Made by a program: the position numbers and the translations under genes
Origin: Paenibacillus radicis (ex Xue et al. 2023)
Lineage (GTDB): Bacteria > Bacillota > Bacilli > Paenibacillales > NBRC-103111
Length of the DNA stretch: 64,000 nucleotides
Assembly: GCF_024722015.1 (NCBI RefSeq)
Contig: NZ_JANQBD010000001.1
Coordinates: 558,001 to 622,000, forward strand
Direction: 5' to 3'
Shown here: in pieces, positions 26,127 through 35,746 of the stretch
How positions within the stretch are numbered: position 1 is the stretch's first letter
How the letters are laid out: each line of letters opens with the position of its first letter
Notes under the pieces: model-generated
The model's input: the letters and a program-made list of their open reading frames with translations, nothing else
Database searches by the model: none
Told to the model about the DNA's origin: nothing

Positions 26127-27287
26127 ATACAGAAATTAGAGTGTGTAGCGATGCTGCTGGCGGGTGGTGAAGGCAAAAGATTACGACATTTGACCACTAA
26201 GCTGGCAAAACCCGCCGTCCCCTTTGGCGGCAAATACCGAATTATTGATTTTACTTTGAGCAATTGCTGCAATTCAGGTTTTCACACAGTAGGAGTTCTG
26301 ACCCAATATCAACCGCTGGTATTAAATTCCTACATTGGAATTGGGAGCTCGTGGGATTTGGATCGAAAAAACGGGGGTGTTACAGTCCTCCCCCCTTATG
26401 TCGAACAAAATGGAGGCAGGTGGTATAAAGGAACGGCGAATGCCATTTACCAAAACATAAGCTATTTGGAACAGTATGATCCGTCATATGTACTCGTCAT
26501 TTCCGGTGATCACATTTATAAAATGAATTACGCTTCCATGCTTCAAAAACATAAGGAGGCTGACGCGGACGCCACGATTGCGGTTATTGAAGTCCCAATC
26601 GAAGAGGCCAGTCGCTTTGGCATCATGAATGTTGACAATAATGACCGGATTATCGACTTTGAGGAAAAACCAACAATACCAAAGCATAACCTGGCCTCCA
26701 TGGGGGTTTATATCTTTAACTGGAAATCGTTAAAAAAACATTTGATTACCGATGAACAAAATCCCGATTCAAGCAACGACTTCGGTAAAGATATTATTCC
26801 TGCTATGCTTGAAAGCAGTGAGCATCTGCTAGCCTACCGATTCAACGACTACTGGAAAGATGTCGGAACCATTGACAGCCTCTGGGAAGCGCATATGGAT
26901 TTGCTTTCAGACGATCCACCCTTTACTCTGCACGATTCCAAATGGCGGATTTATACAAAGAATCCTCATCAGCCCCCACAATATATCGCCAAAACCGCAA
27001 AAACTTCCCAGTCACTAATAAATGAAGGTTGTCAGGTGTTCGGGGAAGTCGATCATTCCGTTCTATTTTACGGTGTTCATGTCGGTGAAAGAAGTCTGAT
27101 AAAAGACTCCATTATTATGCCGCATGTCCAAATCGGAAGAAATGTGACCATCCACAGAGCCATAATTAGTCCGGGTACGATTATTGGTGACGGAGTGCAG
27201 ATCGGCAATGCGGAGGAATCGTCGGAAATTACATTAGTCGGGGAAAACCAGATTATTTCCTCAACTATTGAAGGAGCACATGTATGA
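26127..27287 (+). CDS. glgC: Glucose-1-phosphate adenylyltransferase, catalytic subunit; apparent ATA start
   Basis: This enzyme makes ADP-glucose from glucose-1-phosphate and ATP, the first step of glycogen synthesis. Visible are the nucleotide-binding [10 protein letters not shown], the [10 protein letters not shown] and GSSWDL motifs, SGDHIYKM, and a C-terminal left-handed helix domain. The usual N-terminus ([13 protein letters not shown]) lines up with [13 protein letters not shown], whose first codon is ATA at 26127, 8 nt after a perfect AAGGAG (26113-26118). The first in-frame ATG (26151) has no ribosome binding site and would cut into the first beta strand. Either the start codon is a rare ATA or the base differs from a true ATG. 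It overlaps glgD by ATGA. Confidence 0.9.
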   Translation: MQKLECVAMLLAGGEGKRLRHLTTKLAKPAVPFGGKYRIIDFTLSNCCNSGFHTVGVLTQYQPLVLNSYIGIGSSWDLDRKNGGVTVLPPYVEQNGGRWYKGTANAIYQNISYLEQYDPSYVLVISGDHIYKMNYASMLQKHKEADADATIAVIEVPIEEASRFGIMNVDNNDRIIDFEEKPTIPKHNLASMGVYIFNWKSLKKHLITDEQNPDSSNDFGKDIIPAMLESSEHLLAYRFNDYWKDVGTIDSLWEAHMDLLSDDPPFTLHDSKWRIYTKNPHQPPQYIAKTAKTSQSLINEGCQVFGEVDHSVLFYGVHVGERSLIKDSIIMPHVQIGRNVTIHRAIISPGTIIGDGVQIGNAEESSEITLVGENQIISSTIEGAHV

Positions 27288-28396
27288 ACAACGTATTAGG
27301 GATAATCAATCTGAGTATCAACCAGCCGCTCTTGCATGAGCTTACATATTCTCGGGCAACCGCTACTGTCCCATTCGGAGGCAGGTACCGATTAATTGAT
27401 TTTGTGCTTTCCAACATGGTGAATTCAGGGATCAATAACGTAGGTGTCCTTACTCATAATAACTATCGTTCTATCATCGACCATTTGGGTTCCGGCAAAG
27501 AGTGGGATTTGGATCATAAACAAAGAGGACTTTTCATTTTGCCTCCCCCCAATATGAACTCTTCCGGATTTAACGGCGATTTGCAAAACTTTTATGGACA
27601 TCTCGAATATTTCGAACGCAGTACAGAGGAAATCGCGATAGTTTCCAGCAGCCACATGATCTGCAACATCAACTACACCGAAGCGGTCGAGTTTCACAAA
27701 AAGAGAAATGCCGATATCACGGTTATTTACAAGGAGCTGGATACTGCCCAGGAAAACTTATCCAACCTCATCATGCTGGAATTGAACGAAAACGGCCGTG
27801 TCGTCAGTATGACAGAAAACCACCTGAAGCCTGATAGCAATAAAGTGTATATGCGTATGATTATCCTAAGAAAAGAACTGCTGGTTGATCTGGTCAAAAA
27901 AAGCGTGGCGCAAAATTACTACGACCTGGTGCGGCATGTAATCATGCGAAACCTGGATCAATTAAATGTGTATGCCTACGAGTACAAAGGATATCTGGCT
28001 ATTATCAATTCCATTCATAATTATTACAAATGCAGCATGGATTTATTAAAACCGGAAGTATGGAAAGCTCTCTTTTTCCAGCGGGGTTTGATTTACACCA
28101 AAATTAAGGACGCACCACCAGCACTATATGCGAAAGATGCCCCTGTAACAAACTCGCTGGTGGCCAATGGCTGCATCATTGAGGGGACCGTAGAAAATAG
28201 CATTTTATTCCGGGGAGTTAAAATCAAAAAAGGCGCGGTTATTAAAAACAGCATTCTGATGCAAAATTGCGTGATAGAAGGTGATTCCGTTTTGGATCGC
28301 GTCATTTTGGATAAAGAAGTCTTTGTAACATCCGGAAACCAACTTATTGGAGAGCAAGCTACCCCTACCGTCTTTACTAAGAAAAGCAGCATTTAA
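27284..28396 (+). CDS. glgD: Glucose-1-phosphate adenylyltransferase regulatory-type subunit
   Basis: The 370-residue GlgC homologue has the nucleotidyltransferase fold with degenerate sites (the N-terminus reads [15 protein letters not shown] where GlgC has [10 protein letters not shown]) and a C-terminal hexapeptide-repeat helix. In Bacillales GlgD associates with GlgC and raises activity. Translation is coupled to glgC by a 4-nt overlap. No glgA, glgB or glgP gene follows; the next gene is convergent. Confidence 0.92.
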   Translation: MNNVLGIINLSINQPLLHELTYSRATATVPFGGRYRLIDFVLSNMVNSGINNVGVLTHNNYRSIIDHLGSGKEWDLDHKQRGLFILPPPNMNSSGFNGDLQNFYGHLEYFERSTEEIAIVSSSHMICNINYTEAVEFHKKRNADITVIYKELDTAQENLSNLIMLELNENGRVVSMTENHLKPDSNKVYMRMIILRKELLVDLVKKSVAQNYYDLVRHVIMRNLDQLNVYAYEYKGYLAIINSIHNYYKCSMDLLKPEVWKALFFQRGLIYTKIKDAPPALYAKDAPVTNSLVANGCIIEGTVENSILFRGVKIKKGAVIKNSILMQNCVIEGDSVLDRVILDKEVFVTSGNQLIGEQATPTVFTKKSSI

Positions 28397-28487
28397 ACAA
28401 CAGTACATAAGCATTATCCGTTTGTGGGGGAGCTCAGTCATGCCGAAGGAATTTGGCGGTAAAGAAGACGGACCACTCGACGGCAGC

Positions 28488-28604
28488 TCAATCACCCAGG
28501 AATCGGTTTATAGTATCGTCTCCTCCCGCCTGTTCCTTCAGCTTGGTCTGATAACCGGGAGCTTTGTTTGGTATCCAGCCGTTACATTTCTCCGATGCAT
28601 CCAT
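28488..28604 (-). CDS. Possible 38-residue small protein downstream of deoR-type gene
   Basis: The reading frame starts with ATG seven nt after the DeoR stop, has GAAGG about 9 nt upstream, and encodes a charged peptide (begins MDASEKCNGWIPNKAPGY, ends FLGD). I do not recognise it. The close spacing suggests it could be the last cistron of the operon, but a chance frame or the remnant of a larger gene is equally possible. Confidence 0.3.
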   Translation of the reverse strand: MDASEKCNGWIPNKAPGYQTKLKEQAGGDDTINRFLGD

Positions 28605-28610
28605 ATTAGA

Positions 28611-29402
28611 CTACCTTCCAGCATCCTCCTGTTCAATCTGTCCGATAACAACTCTACGTACCGTCTCGTGAAGAAGTTCCCTCATTTCAAATGAAATGCC
28701 ATCATCAGTAACCAGGGTATGAATGCGCTGAAGCTCCATCCCATATAAAAAGCCAGTGCGGTTCGCTTTAGAGGAGTCTGCCATCAGAATGATTTGACTG
28801 CTTTGTTCTACCAGCATCTGAGCTATCTGAAGCGGATCCGGCTTGGAATAATACAAGCCTGTTGGTCCGAAGCCCATGCAGGAAAACAAAGCTTTATCAA
28901 AGCGGTACTGGCGCAGCTCGCATGAAAGCCTGTATCCGAACGTTTTACCCTCTTCGTCCAATTCGCCCCCAACCAAATACACCTTGAGCTTGCCTTTTTT
29001 TTGAATTAAATTCAATGCTACCATGGCCGAATTCGTTACAATCGTCAGGAATTTATCGGCAGGAACATACCTGGAGAGGGCAAGCCCTGATGTATTCCCG
29101 TCAATGAATACACTATCCCCTTCCTCCAGCAGCAAAACGGCCTCACGCGCGATTGCCGTCTTGCGCTCCTGATTCAAATTCATTCGTTCATAAAAAGGCA
29201 GATCCCATGTGGTTTGCTCCTTCTTCACCGCACCCCCGTAGGTTCGGCGAAGATACCCTCTTTCGTCCAAAATACGAAGGTCCCGGCGGATAGTTTCCAC
29301 CGAGACGTTGTAAGCTGCTACTAATTCCTCCACCGAGACGCTGCCCGTACGGCGAACCGCTTGAATAATCTCATTTCTGCGATGTACGGAGCTCAAACTC
29401 AT
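28611..29402 (-). CDS. DeoR/GlpR-family transcriptional repressor
   Basis: The 263-residue protein has the N-terminal DeoR helix-turn-helix (VEELVAAYNVSVETIRRDLR, about 23-42), the GGAVKK sequence after it, and the sugar-phosphate sensing domain with ERMNLNQERKTAIA and DGNTSG. DeoR family members usually respond to a phosphorylated sugar. It follows the solute-binding gene by 15 nt and so belongs to that operon. The ATG at 29402 is very close to GGGAGG; TTG two codons later would have better spacing. Confidence 0.9.
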   Translation of the reverse strand: MSLSSVHRRNEIIQAVRRTGSVSVEELVAAYNVSVETIRRDLRILDERGYLRRTYGGAVKKEQTTWDLPFYERMNLNQERKTAIAREAVLLLEEGDSVFIDGNTSGLALSRYVPADKFLTIVTNSAMVALNLIQKKGKLKVYLVGGELDEEGKTFGYRLSCELRQYRFDKALFSCMGFGPTGLYYSKPDPLQIAQMLVEQSSQIILMADSSKANRTGFLYGMELQRIHTLVTDDGISFEMRELLHETVRRVVIGQIEQEDAGR

Positions 29403-29417
29403 TCCCTCCCGGGATGT

Positions 29418-30800
29418 TTATTTATATTCTTTTAACGCTTTTGCCGCATCATCCTGTGCTTTCTTCATAGCATCCGCAGGAGTCATCTTCCCTGCCATCA
29501 TGCCTTGGAGCGCTCCCCCTACAGATGTGTCCATCTTGCTTCGGGCCGCCGTTGATACGTCAATTCGGGCATAAGGGAATACTTCTTCAAACGCCTGCTT
29601 TTTCTGTGGATTGTCTAAATAGTTTTTCTTAAGCAGATCTGTATTTTGAGCGGATTTGGTTGCTGGGAAGTATCCCGTTTTGGCCGCATAAATGGACTGT
29701 GCTTTGGAAGCGGCAAAATATTTAAGGAACATCCATCCTGCCAACTGCTTTTCCGGTGTCGTTTTAAACAGCACCTGGTTGCCGCCATAGAGCTCTGTAA
29801 CTTTTTCCTTGGAGCCGCCTTGCGGAATCAATGTAATGCCCCACTTGAACTTATCCTTAACCAATTCGAGCTTAGAGCTGGTTCTTGCCGTCGTTCCTAT
29901 CTCCATCGCAGCCCGGCCGTTTGTGAATTCCTGCTCGGTGTCTTGAGCCAAGACGATCGCCTTTTTGTCCGACAGGTTTTTAATCATAGAGGCCAGCTCG
30001 ATAGCTTGCGGGTTATTGTAGTTCACTCCACTCTGATCAAGCGCGATAGGGTCGATTCCGTAAGTCCGGAGCCATGAACGGAAAGATCCGCCGTTGTTGC
30101 CGTTGCTCATGACGAGAGCGGGAACGTTAGCTTTTTGGGTGATTTCCAGCGCCATCGTTTCGAATTCCTTCCAAGTGGCCGGCGGTTTATCGAAGCCCGC
30201 TTTCTTAAGCAGATCCATATTGTAGTAAACGCCCATCGAGCTGTTGCCGTGCGGCCAACTCATCGTTTTGCCGCTATACTCCGGTATACGCTGACGCGCA
30301 AGCACACCAGGCATGATATCGTCCAGATCCTGCTTGCTTACACCGTAGGTCGGATCGTTAATGTACTCGTCAAGCGGCACAATGCGGCCAGCTTTCATAT
30401 ACTCAAGCGTATCACTCTCATACGCCATAGATACAGCCGGAAGTCCCCCGCCCTGCAAAGCCGCCCGAACCTTTTTGTTCAAGTCGTCGTAGCTTCCCTG
30501 AAACACTTCTTTAACGATGATTTTACCTTCATACTCCTTGTTGAATTCGCTAACCATCTCTTTAATAGCATCTCCGTAAATGGAAGCCTGAATGTGCCAA
30601 AAGTCGATGGTAATCGGACCGTTGCTGCCAAGCTTTATGCCTTGAGACGGTTGACTTTCTGTTTTACCAGTCTGAGGAGTTGACGTACCTCCCGAAGCCG
30701 GGCTCGCACCCTGCCCGACCGTACCGCAACCAACAACAGTCAACAACAGGGTTGCTGCCATAGCTGCCTTCCAACGATAACCTGCTTGGTTTTTATTCAC
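29418..30800 (-). CDS. ABC transporter solute-binding lipoprotein, UgpB-like
   Basis: The 460-residue lipoprotein has a signal peptide ending in the lipobox VVGC, then ITIDFWHIQASIYGDAI typical of UgpB-type binding proteins, and a family 1 fold (VYYNMDLLKKAGFDKPP). I choose GTG 30800 as start because GGGAGT (30808-30813) lies 7 nt upstream; GTG 30809 would overlap that site. The matching permeases are at the other end of the same operon, separated by a HAD and a metallo-hydrolase gene and a tandem hairpin array that touches this gene's ribosome binding site. Confidence 0.92.
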   Translation of the reverse strand: MNKNQAGYRWKAAMAATLLLTVVGCGTVGQGASPASGGTSTPQTGKTESQPSQGIKLGSNGPITIDFWHIQASIYGDAIKEMVSEFNKEYEGKIIVKEVFQGSYDDLNKKVRAALQGGGLPAVSMAYESDTLEYMKAGRIVPLDEYINDPTYGVSKQDLDDIMPGVLARQRIPEYSGKTMSWPHGNSSMGVYYNMDLLKKAGFDKPPATWKEFETMALEITQKANVPALVMSNGNNGGSFRSWLRTYGIDPIALDQSGVNYNNPQAIELASMIKNLSDKKAIVLAQDTEQEFTNGRAAMEIGTTARTSSKLELVKDKFKWGITLIPQGGSKEKVTELYGGNQVLFKTTPEKQLAGWMFLKYFAASKAQSIYAAKTGYFPATKSAQNTDLLKKNYLDNPQKKQAFEEVFPYARIDVSTAARSKMDTSVGGALQGMMAGKMTPADAMKKAQDDAAKALKEYK

Positions 30801-30820
30801 TTGTAACACTCCCTTTTTTT

Positions 30821-31407
30821 AAAATGTCAGAATGTATAAGTTTTCAGCGAAGCTGAACCATTCTGATATTGCAAGAAAAGCTACCGCTAAGACACGAATG
30901 TATCTTCATCGATTGGGCTTCGAATAGAAGCTTTTCTTAAAATGTCAGAATGTATAAGTTTTCAGCGGAGCTGAACCATTCTGATATTGCAAGAAAAGCT
31001 ACCGCTAAGACACGAATGTATCTTCATCGATTGGGCTTCGAATAGAAGCTTTTCTTAAAATGTCAGAATGTATAAGTTTTCAGCGGAGCTGAACCATTCT
31101 GATATTGCAAGAAAAGCTACTGCTAAGACACGAATGTATCTTCATCGAATGGCTTCGAATAGAAGCTTTTCTTATAATGTCAGAATGTATAAGTTTTCAG
31201 CGAAGCTGAACCATTCTGATATTGCAAGAAAAGCTACCGCTAAGACACGAATGTATCTTCATCGAATGGCTTCGAATAAAAGCTTTTCTTATAATGTCAG
31301 AATGTATAAGTTTTCAGCGGAGCTGAACCATTCTGATATTGCAAGAAAAGCTACTGCTAAGACACGAATGTATCTTCATCGAATGGCTTCGAATAGAAGC
31401 TTTTCTT
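30821..31407. repeat. Tandem array of five 117/118-bp hairpin units between cistrons
   Basis: Units begin at 30821, 30939, 31057, 31174 and 31291, with a 7-bp start of a sixth at 31408. Each holds a nested hairpin (TCAGAATG with CATTCTGA, enclosing TTCAGC with GCTGAA) and a second inverted repeat (AAGAAAAGCT with AGCTTTTCTT). Units differ by point changes only. The array fills the entire gap between the metallo-hydrolase stop and the solute-binding gene's ribosome binding site. The open frame along part of it is a by-product of the 117-bp period. Confidence 0.92.
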
Positions 31408-31419
31408 ATAATGTTTGCT

Positions 31420-32832
31420 TCAAACAGATGTGATCTGTCCGACAAGCTGATCCAACGTGATGCTCTCACCTGGGGTTGGATAATAGCGTTTCACGCCCCG
31501 GCTATCCAACAATGTCGGATGTACGCTGTGCAGCGGAATCAAGATGCGGGGATCAATCGCTTCGGCCATATCAGCGATTTCCTGAGGAGCCGCGTGGCCG
31601 CCTGTCGCGCAGTAACGGTAATCTACACCAAATTCCTTAAGCCAGCGGTGCAGTGTTTCGTCTGTCGGTGTTAGCGGATTGCCGTCTGCATGTACGTAAA
31701 TCGGTGCTGTGCAGCCCTGCTCGCCCATAGATTCAAGCTCCGCTAGCAGAGGAGTATGCGGATAGATCAAGTAAACGGCATATTGACGGCGGTTTGTCGT
31801 GATTTCTGAAATAGTAATTGTCTTATAAGGCAGCTCTACGGACTCCTTAGACTGCGGCCCTTTTGACCATTCAGGATTTTTCAGCACTCGGATGATATCA
31901 CGGTCAATCTCAAGGGCAGGGTGATTCCGCAGTACCTCCACATTCGGTCCCGCCTCATGCCATAGAACCGCAGTGCTCTCATCCATTACAAGCGTCCGGC
32001 CCGCTTCCCGGGTCCGAACAATCAAATCCGCCACTCGTTCCACATTTCTGGCAAGGATGTTCACATATACAAGACCGTTGGTATCTTCCATTGCACGCCT
32101 GCACTCCACAGCTACATTTTGCTCAAATCGGTCCTTTGGTTTCCTGAACAGCGTATCCGGGCGAAGTCTGGTTCCCTCTGTGATAAGCACATCTACCCTT
32201 GCCGAACGACAGCGCTCTATAAAGCCATCGATTCGGTACGGATGGCGACCATGACGTCTCCAATCGGCCGTAAAAGCAATTTTGTACTTGGGGCCATGAA
32301 TAATGAATCCGGTCACACCCGGTGTATCATGGTCTACTTCTATAAACTCGACCGAAAATGCACCGAAATTCACGATCTCCCGGTCTTGTACCGTATGGAT
32401 GTCAGCCTGCGTATCGCCATATTCTCCTGCGGCAATGACTGCGCGATACACGGCTTGTGCATCCCGATGCATCCATACAGGAATACCGGGACGAAGTGCG
32501 GGCAGAAGCGCCATATGATCTTGATGGATATGGCTTACAAAGCCATGCAGTTTATCGAAGGAAGGCAGACTTTCTTTCCCCCATACACCTCTAAGCTCAG
32601 CCTCTCCAACATCCCCTAGGTAATCCGGATGGTAGAGTCCCGTTACCGGAGGGGCCATCCTCGTCAGCAGGTAGTTGCGAATTCCATGCTCAGGCTGGAT
32701 GCGGGTTTCTCCTGCATACAGCCCCCATGTCATCCCCAGATCAAACACCAGCCCTGTGTCTCCACAGCCGTAGACAATATGCACGCCTCCGATTGTTGTC
32801 AAACCGCCATAAAATGTTAAGCTTTCCGTCAT
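31420..32832 (-). CDS. RNase J-like beta-CASP metallo-beta-lactamase-fold hydrolase
   Basis: The 470-residue protein has the metal-binding motif SHIHQDHM (HxHxDH, about 88-95), a later DHDTPG and FTADWR, and an inserted beta-CASP-like region (EGTRL to MDES). Its C-terminal HAAPQEIADM and ILIPLHSVHP correspond to the RNase J end motifs. RNase J relatives cleave phosphodiester bonds. ATG 32832 is 9 nt from AAGGAGG, and an ATG three codons upstream is too close. Lying between a HAD gene and a binding-protein gene of one importer, it more probably acts on the imported phosphoester than on RNA, but that is inference. Confidence 0.82.
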   Translation of the reverse strand: MTESLTFYGGLTTIGGVHIVYGCGDTGLVFDLGMTWGLYAGETRIQPEHGIRNYLLTRMAPPVTGLYHPDYLGDVGEAELRGVWGKESLPSFDKLHGFVSHIHQDHMALLPALRPGIPVWMHRDAQAVYRAVIAAGEYGDTQADIHTVQDREIVNFGAFSVEFIEVDHDTPGVTGFIIHGPKYKIAFTADWRRHGRHPYRIDGFIERCRSARVDVLITEGTRLRPDTLFRKPKDRFEQNVAVECRRAMEDTNGLVYVNILARNVERVADLIVRTREAGRTLVMDESTAVLWHEAGPNVEVLRNHPALEIDRDIIRVLKNPEWSKGPQSKESVELPYKTITISEITTNRRQYAVYLIYPHTPLLAELESMGEQGCTAPIYVHADGNPLTPTDETLHRWLKEFGVDYRYCATGGHAAPQEIADMAEAIDPRILIPLHSVHPTLLDSRGVKRYYPTPGESITLDQLVGQITSV

Positions 32833-32852
32833 ACGCTTCATCCTCCTTCTAT

Positions 32853-33698
32853 TTAAGAAGCAGCTACTGCTTTAGCCTGCTGCAGTTGCTTTAAGAACTC
32901 TGTTAACTCATCAAGACCTGGTACGTTCACATCCCACTTCTCTGTTTCGGAGGATGCGACAGGAGAGATCCATACCGTGCGGCCCCCAAGGCTACGAATA
33001 GGGTATAGGTCGTTCCATGCATGATCTCCTATGGATAATAGTTGATGGGGCTGTACATTCATTTTCTGCATGAGCTCCCGGGAGAAGCTTTCCAAACCGG
33101 CAGGTTTTCCCGTTGAGTAATGAATTTCGTCAAACGAATTTATGCAGCCTAGAGCATGAATAAACTCCTGAGCGGTTTCTGACGGTGAATTGGTCAGCAG
33201 TATTTTCGCCTGTAAGCCAGTTAAGCTGTCAATGGTCTCGAGCAGCTCGTTATGCTTCGTAAAACCGCTTGCTCCAGCGAGCATTTCTTTTCTAACCTGG
33301 AAAAAGGCTGCACGACGCTTTTCTTCCGAAATCCCGTACCGATGAGCTGTTACACTAACAAGACTCCACGCATCTCCTGCATAGATCAGTCCGCTTCTGG
33401 ATCCTTCCAACGCATCATCGTCGGACTCCACCGGCTCACCTTTCCAATCGAACGCCATAACCCGGTCATTAAACAGCCTCATCCATATGTCCCGGCCCGG
33501 GTGATACCAATCCCCAATTCGGCAAAGATGCTGCCCTTCCAGCATTCGGGTCAACTCTTCCGTTACATCCTGCAAAGCGGCCTCATGCTCGGTTTCCATC
33601 AGCAGAATTTCCAAATATCGTTTATAAAACATGTCATCCCGATACAGCGTACCGTCCAAATCAAACAAAACCACTTCAATCTGACCAAGCCAATCCAT
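32853..33698 (-). CDS. HAD-superfamily hydrolase (phosphatase-like)
   Basis: The 281-residue protein has HAD motif I VLFDLDGTL (about 10-18), motif II TNSPS, a Lys in GKPAG and motif IV SIGDHAWND. The large cap insertion is typical of phosphoglycolate phosphatase-like members. It sits in the importer operon after the two permeases with short gaps, so dephosphorylation of the imported or processed substrate is the natural inference. Confidence 0.88.
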   Translation of the reverse strand: MDWLGQIEVVLFDLDGTLYRDDMFYKRYLEILLMETEHEAALQDVTEELTRMLEGQHLCRIGDWYHPGRDIWMRLFNDRVMAFDWKGEPVESDDDALEGSRSGLIYAGDAWSLVSVTAHRYGISEEKRRAAFFQVRKEMLAGASGFTKHNELLETIDSLTGLQAKILLTNSPSETAQEFIHALGCINSFDEIHYSTGKPAGLESFSRELMQKMNVQPHQLLSIGDHAWNDLYPIRSLGGRTVWISPVASSETEKWDVNVPGLDELTEFLKQLQQAKAVAAS

Positions 33699-33739
33699 TT
33701 GGGTCCCTCCCTTTTTTTCGATTCATGCAAAGCATTGTT

Positions 33740-34633
33740 CTATCCCTTTAATCCAGTTGACGCTATGCCTTGATGGAACCATCTTTGTGCAAAGACATAC
33801 AGGAGCAAAATAGGAGCTATTGTAAATGTTGCAGCTGCCATCAAATGGTGATAGTTAGGCCCTTCTTCACTGACGAAATAGAGCAAACCAACCTGGATAG
33901 GGCGAAGTGATTCGCTTGAAGTGATCAGAAGCGGCCACATAACTCCGTTCCACTTGCCGATGAAAGCCAACAAAGCAGTAGTTACAATAGCAGGCAACGC
34001 CAAAGGGAGCAGCACGGTCCATAAATAACGCCAATGTGACATTCCGTCGGTCTGTGCAGCTTCCCAATATTCTCTCGGGATCGAAAGGAACGCTTGCCTC
34101 AGCAGAAAAATGGAGAATGCATCCGCTAAAAAGGGCAATATCATCCCCATATAGCTATCATAAAAGCCCTGTCCCCCCGTGCCTAACCAATCGTTCCCGC
34201 CCGCCCATGGAATATGCCGCAGTGTCACGAAATTCGGGACGATCGTCACGTCATACGGAATCATCATGGTAGTGACGACAAGCAGGAAAATAAATGATTT
34301 ACTGCGATAGTAAAAGTGAGTGACTGAGTAAGCAATAGGTACGCAAATCAGCAGTTGAAGAGCGGTACCCAAGCCCGCAACGATTATTGTATTTACGAAA
34401 TATTGGCCGAATGTGGACTCCGGCTTATTCCAAGCGTCCGTATAATTCCGAAAGTTCCACAGTTCCGGTATTAGCGTAGGGGGCATTCGATTGATTTCCT
34501 CCGCGGTCTTCAACGAAGTCAGCAGCATCCAGACGAAGGGAAACATCGCCGCAATGGCTAAGATAGCAATAACCCCTGTGATCAGCGCCCACACCGCTTT
34601 GGAGGACCAATGCGCCCCAATCCAACCCTGCAT
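33740..34633 (-). CDS. ABC transporter permease, MalG/UgpE type
   Basis: This is a 297-residue six-segment permease with the EAA loop EYWEAAQTDGMSHWRYLW. ATG 34633 is 10 nt from GGAGG; TTG 34642 is an alternative. It pairs with the MalF-type permease 33 nt upstream. Confidence 0.92.
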   Translation of the reverse strand: MQGWIGAHWSSKAVWALITGVIAILAIAAMFPFVWMLLTSLKTAEEINRMPPTLIPELWNFRNYTDAWNKPESTFGQYFVNTIIVAGLGTALQLLICVPIAYSVTHFYYRSKSFIFLLVVTTMMIPYDVTIVPNFVTLRHIPWAGGNDWLGTGGQGFYDSYMGMILPFLADAFSIFLLRQAFLSIPREYWEAAQTDGMSHWRYLWTVLLPLALPAIVTTALLAFIGKWNGVMWPLLITSSESLRPIQVGLLYFVSEEGPNYHHLMAAATFTIAPILLLYVFAQRWFHQGIASTGLKG

Positions 34634-34666
34634 GTAATTCAAGCCTCCTTATCGATCAGCTTATTC

Positions 34667-35746
34667 CTAATGCAAGTAATGAACCTTCTTTTCACCGAAG
34701 CGTATCTGCAGCCATGTAAGTGCCAGCAGAATAACAAAAAGCAGCATCGATACCGCTGAAGCATAGCCTACTTGACCGAATACATAGAAGCTGCGGAAAA
34801 TGTATAAGGGCAGAGACATCGTTGATCCGAGCGGCCCGCCTTCACCGCCTGAGAACACATAGAACGCGTTAAATGATTCAAACGCTCCGATTACCGATAT
34901 AATGAGCAGCATAAACCAAGTCGGAGACAGCAGCGGTAATGTAATTCGGCGGATAATCGTCCACGTCCCTGCTCCATCCATCCGCGCTGCCTCGTTCAAA
35001 TCATTGGGAATCTGTGAGAGACCCACTAGAAAAACCACAATCTGAAAACCTAGACTGTTCCAGATCGAGAAGATAATGATGACACATAGCGCCAGTGTCG
35101 GACCACCGAATACCGTCGGCACCCAGCCAGGCCAACTTCCGCCTAAAGCGGTCATGATTTTTACGAGTATCGGATCTGGATCCGTCAGCCACTGCTGACG
35201 GGTGAGCCCGATCCCCTCCAGTATCCCATTGGCCAATCCAACGTTTGGATGAAAAATCCATTTAAATACAATGGCTGCGGCCACATGAGAGGTGATGTAC
35301 GGAAGAAAGAAAATAATCCTTAACACGGTTTTCCCTTTGCTCAAATAGAAAAGCACATAAGCTATACTGAATGAAATGAACAGTGTTGCCGGAATTGTAC
35401 CTATAGCGTAATAGATCGTGATCAGCAGGCTTTGTCCGATATCCCCGGGCTGCCACCCTGTTCCGGGAACGTTCACCCATAGCTCCTCGGTAAAGATACG
35501 CGTATAGTTGTCCAGCCCGACAAACCGCTCGGGTACATATCCCCATTTCCAAAAGCTCATCCAAAACCCGAACAAGAGCGGCCAATACCGAAACAAAATC
35601 AATAGCGCCAACGCCGGTAGTGCATAGGCTAACCCAATCCACCCCTCCCTTCGCTTTCGACGGCTTAACGACTTCATGGCTGTTTTCTCCCGGGCTATCA
35701 ACGCTTTCTCCGACTTCTTCCCCATCAGAGCCGTTTCTGTAGACAT
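34667..35746 (-). CDS. ABC transporter permease, MalF/UgpA type
   Basis: The 359-residue permease has a basic cytoplasmic N-terminus of about 40 residues, about six membrane segments and the EAA loop DLNEAARMDGAGTWTIIRR. It is the first gene of the operon permease-permease-HAD-metallo-hydrolase-binding protein-DeoR. No ATPase gene is in the operon. Confidence 0.92.
   Translation of the reverse strand: MSTETALMGKKSEKALIAREKTAMKSLSRRKRREGWIGLAYALPALALLILFRYWPLLFGFWMSFWKWGYVPERFVGLDNYTRIFTEELWVNVPGTGWQPGDIGQSLLITIYYAIGTIPATLFISFSIAYVLFYLSKGKTVLRIIFFLPYITSHVAAAIVFKWIFHPNVGLANGILEGIGLTRQQWLTDPDPILVKIMTALGGSWPGWVPTVFGGPTLALCVIIIFSIWNSLGFQIVVFLVGLSQIPNDLNEAARMDGAGTWTIIRRITLPLLSPTWFMLLIISVIGAFESFNAFYVFSGGEGGPLGSTMSLPLYIFRSFYVFGQVGYASAVSMLLFVILLALTWLQIRFGEKKVHYLH

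Noticed and set aside
31068..31433. Repetitive protein gene (121 codons)
   Set aside because: The frame follows only the 117-bp units; the first units are 118 bp and break it. There is no ribosome binding site, and the array lies between genes of the opposite strand.
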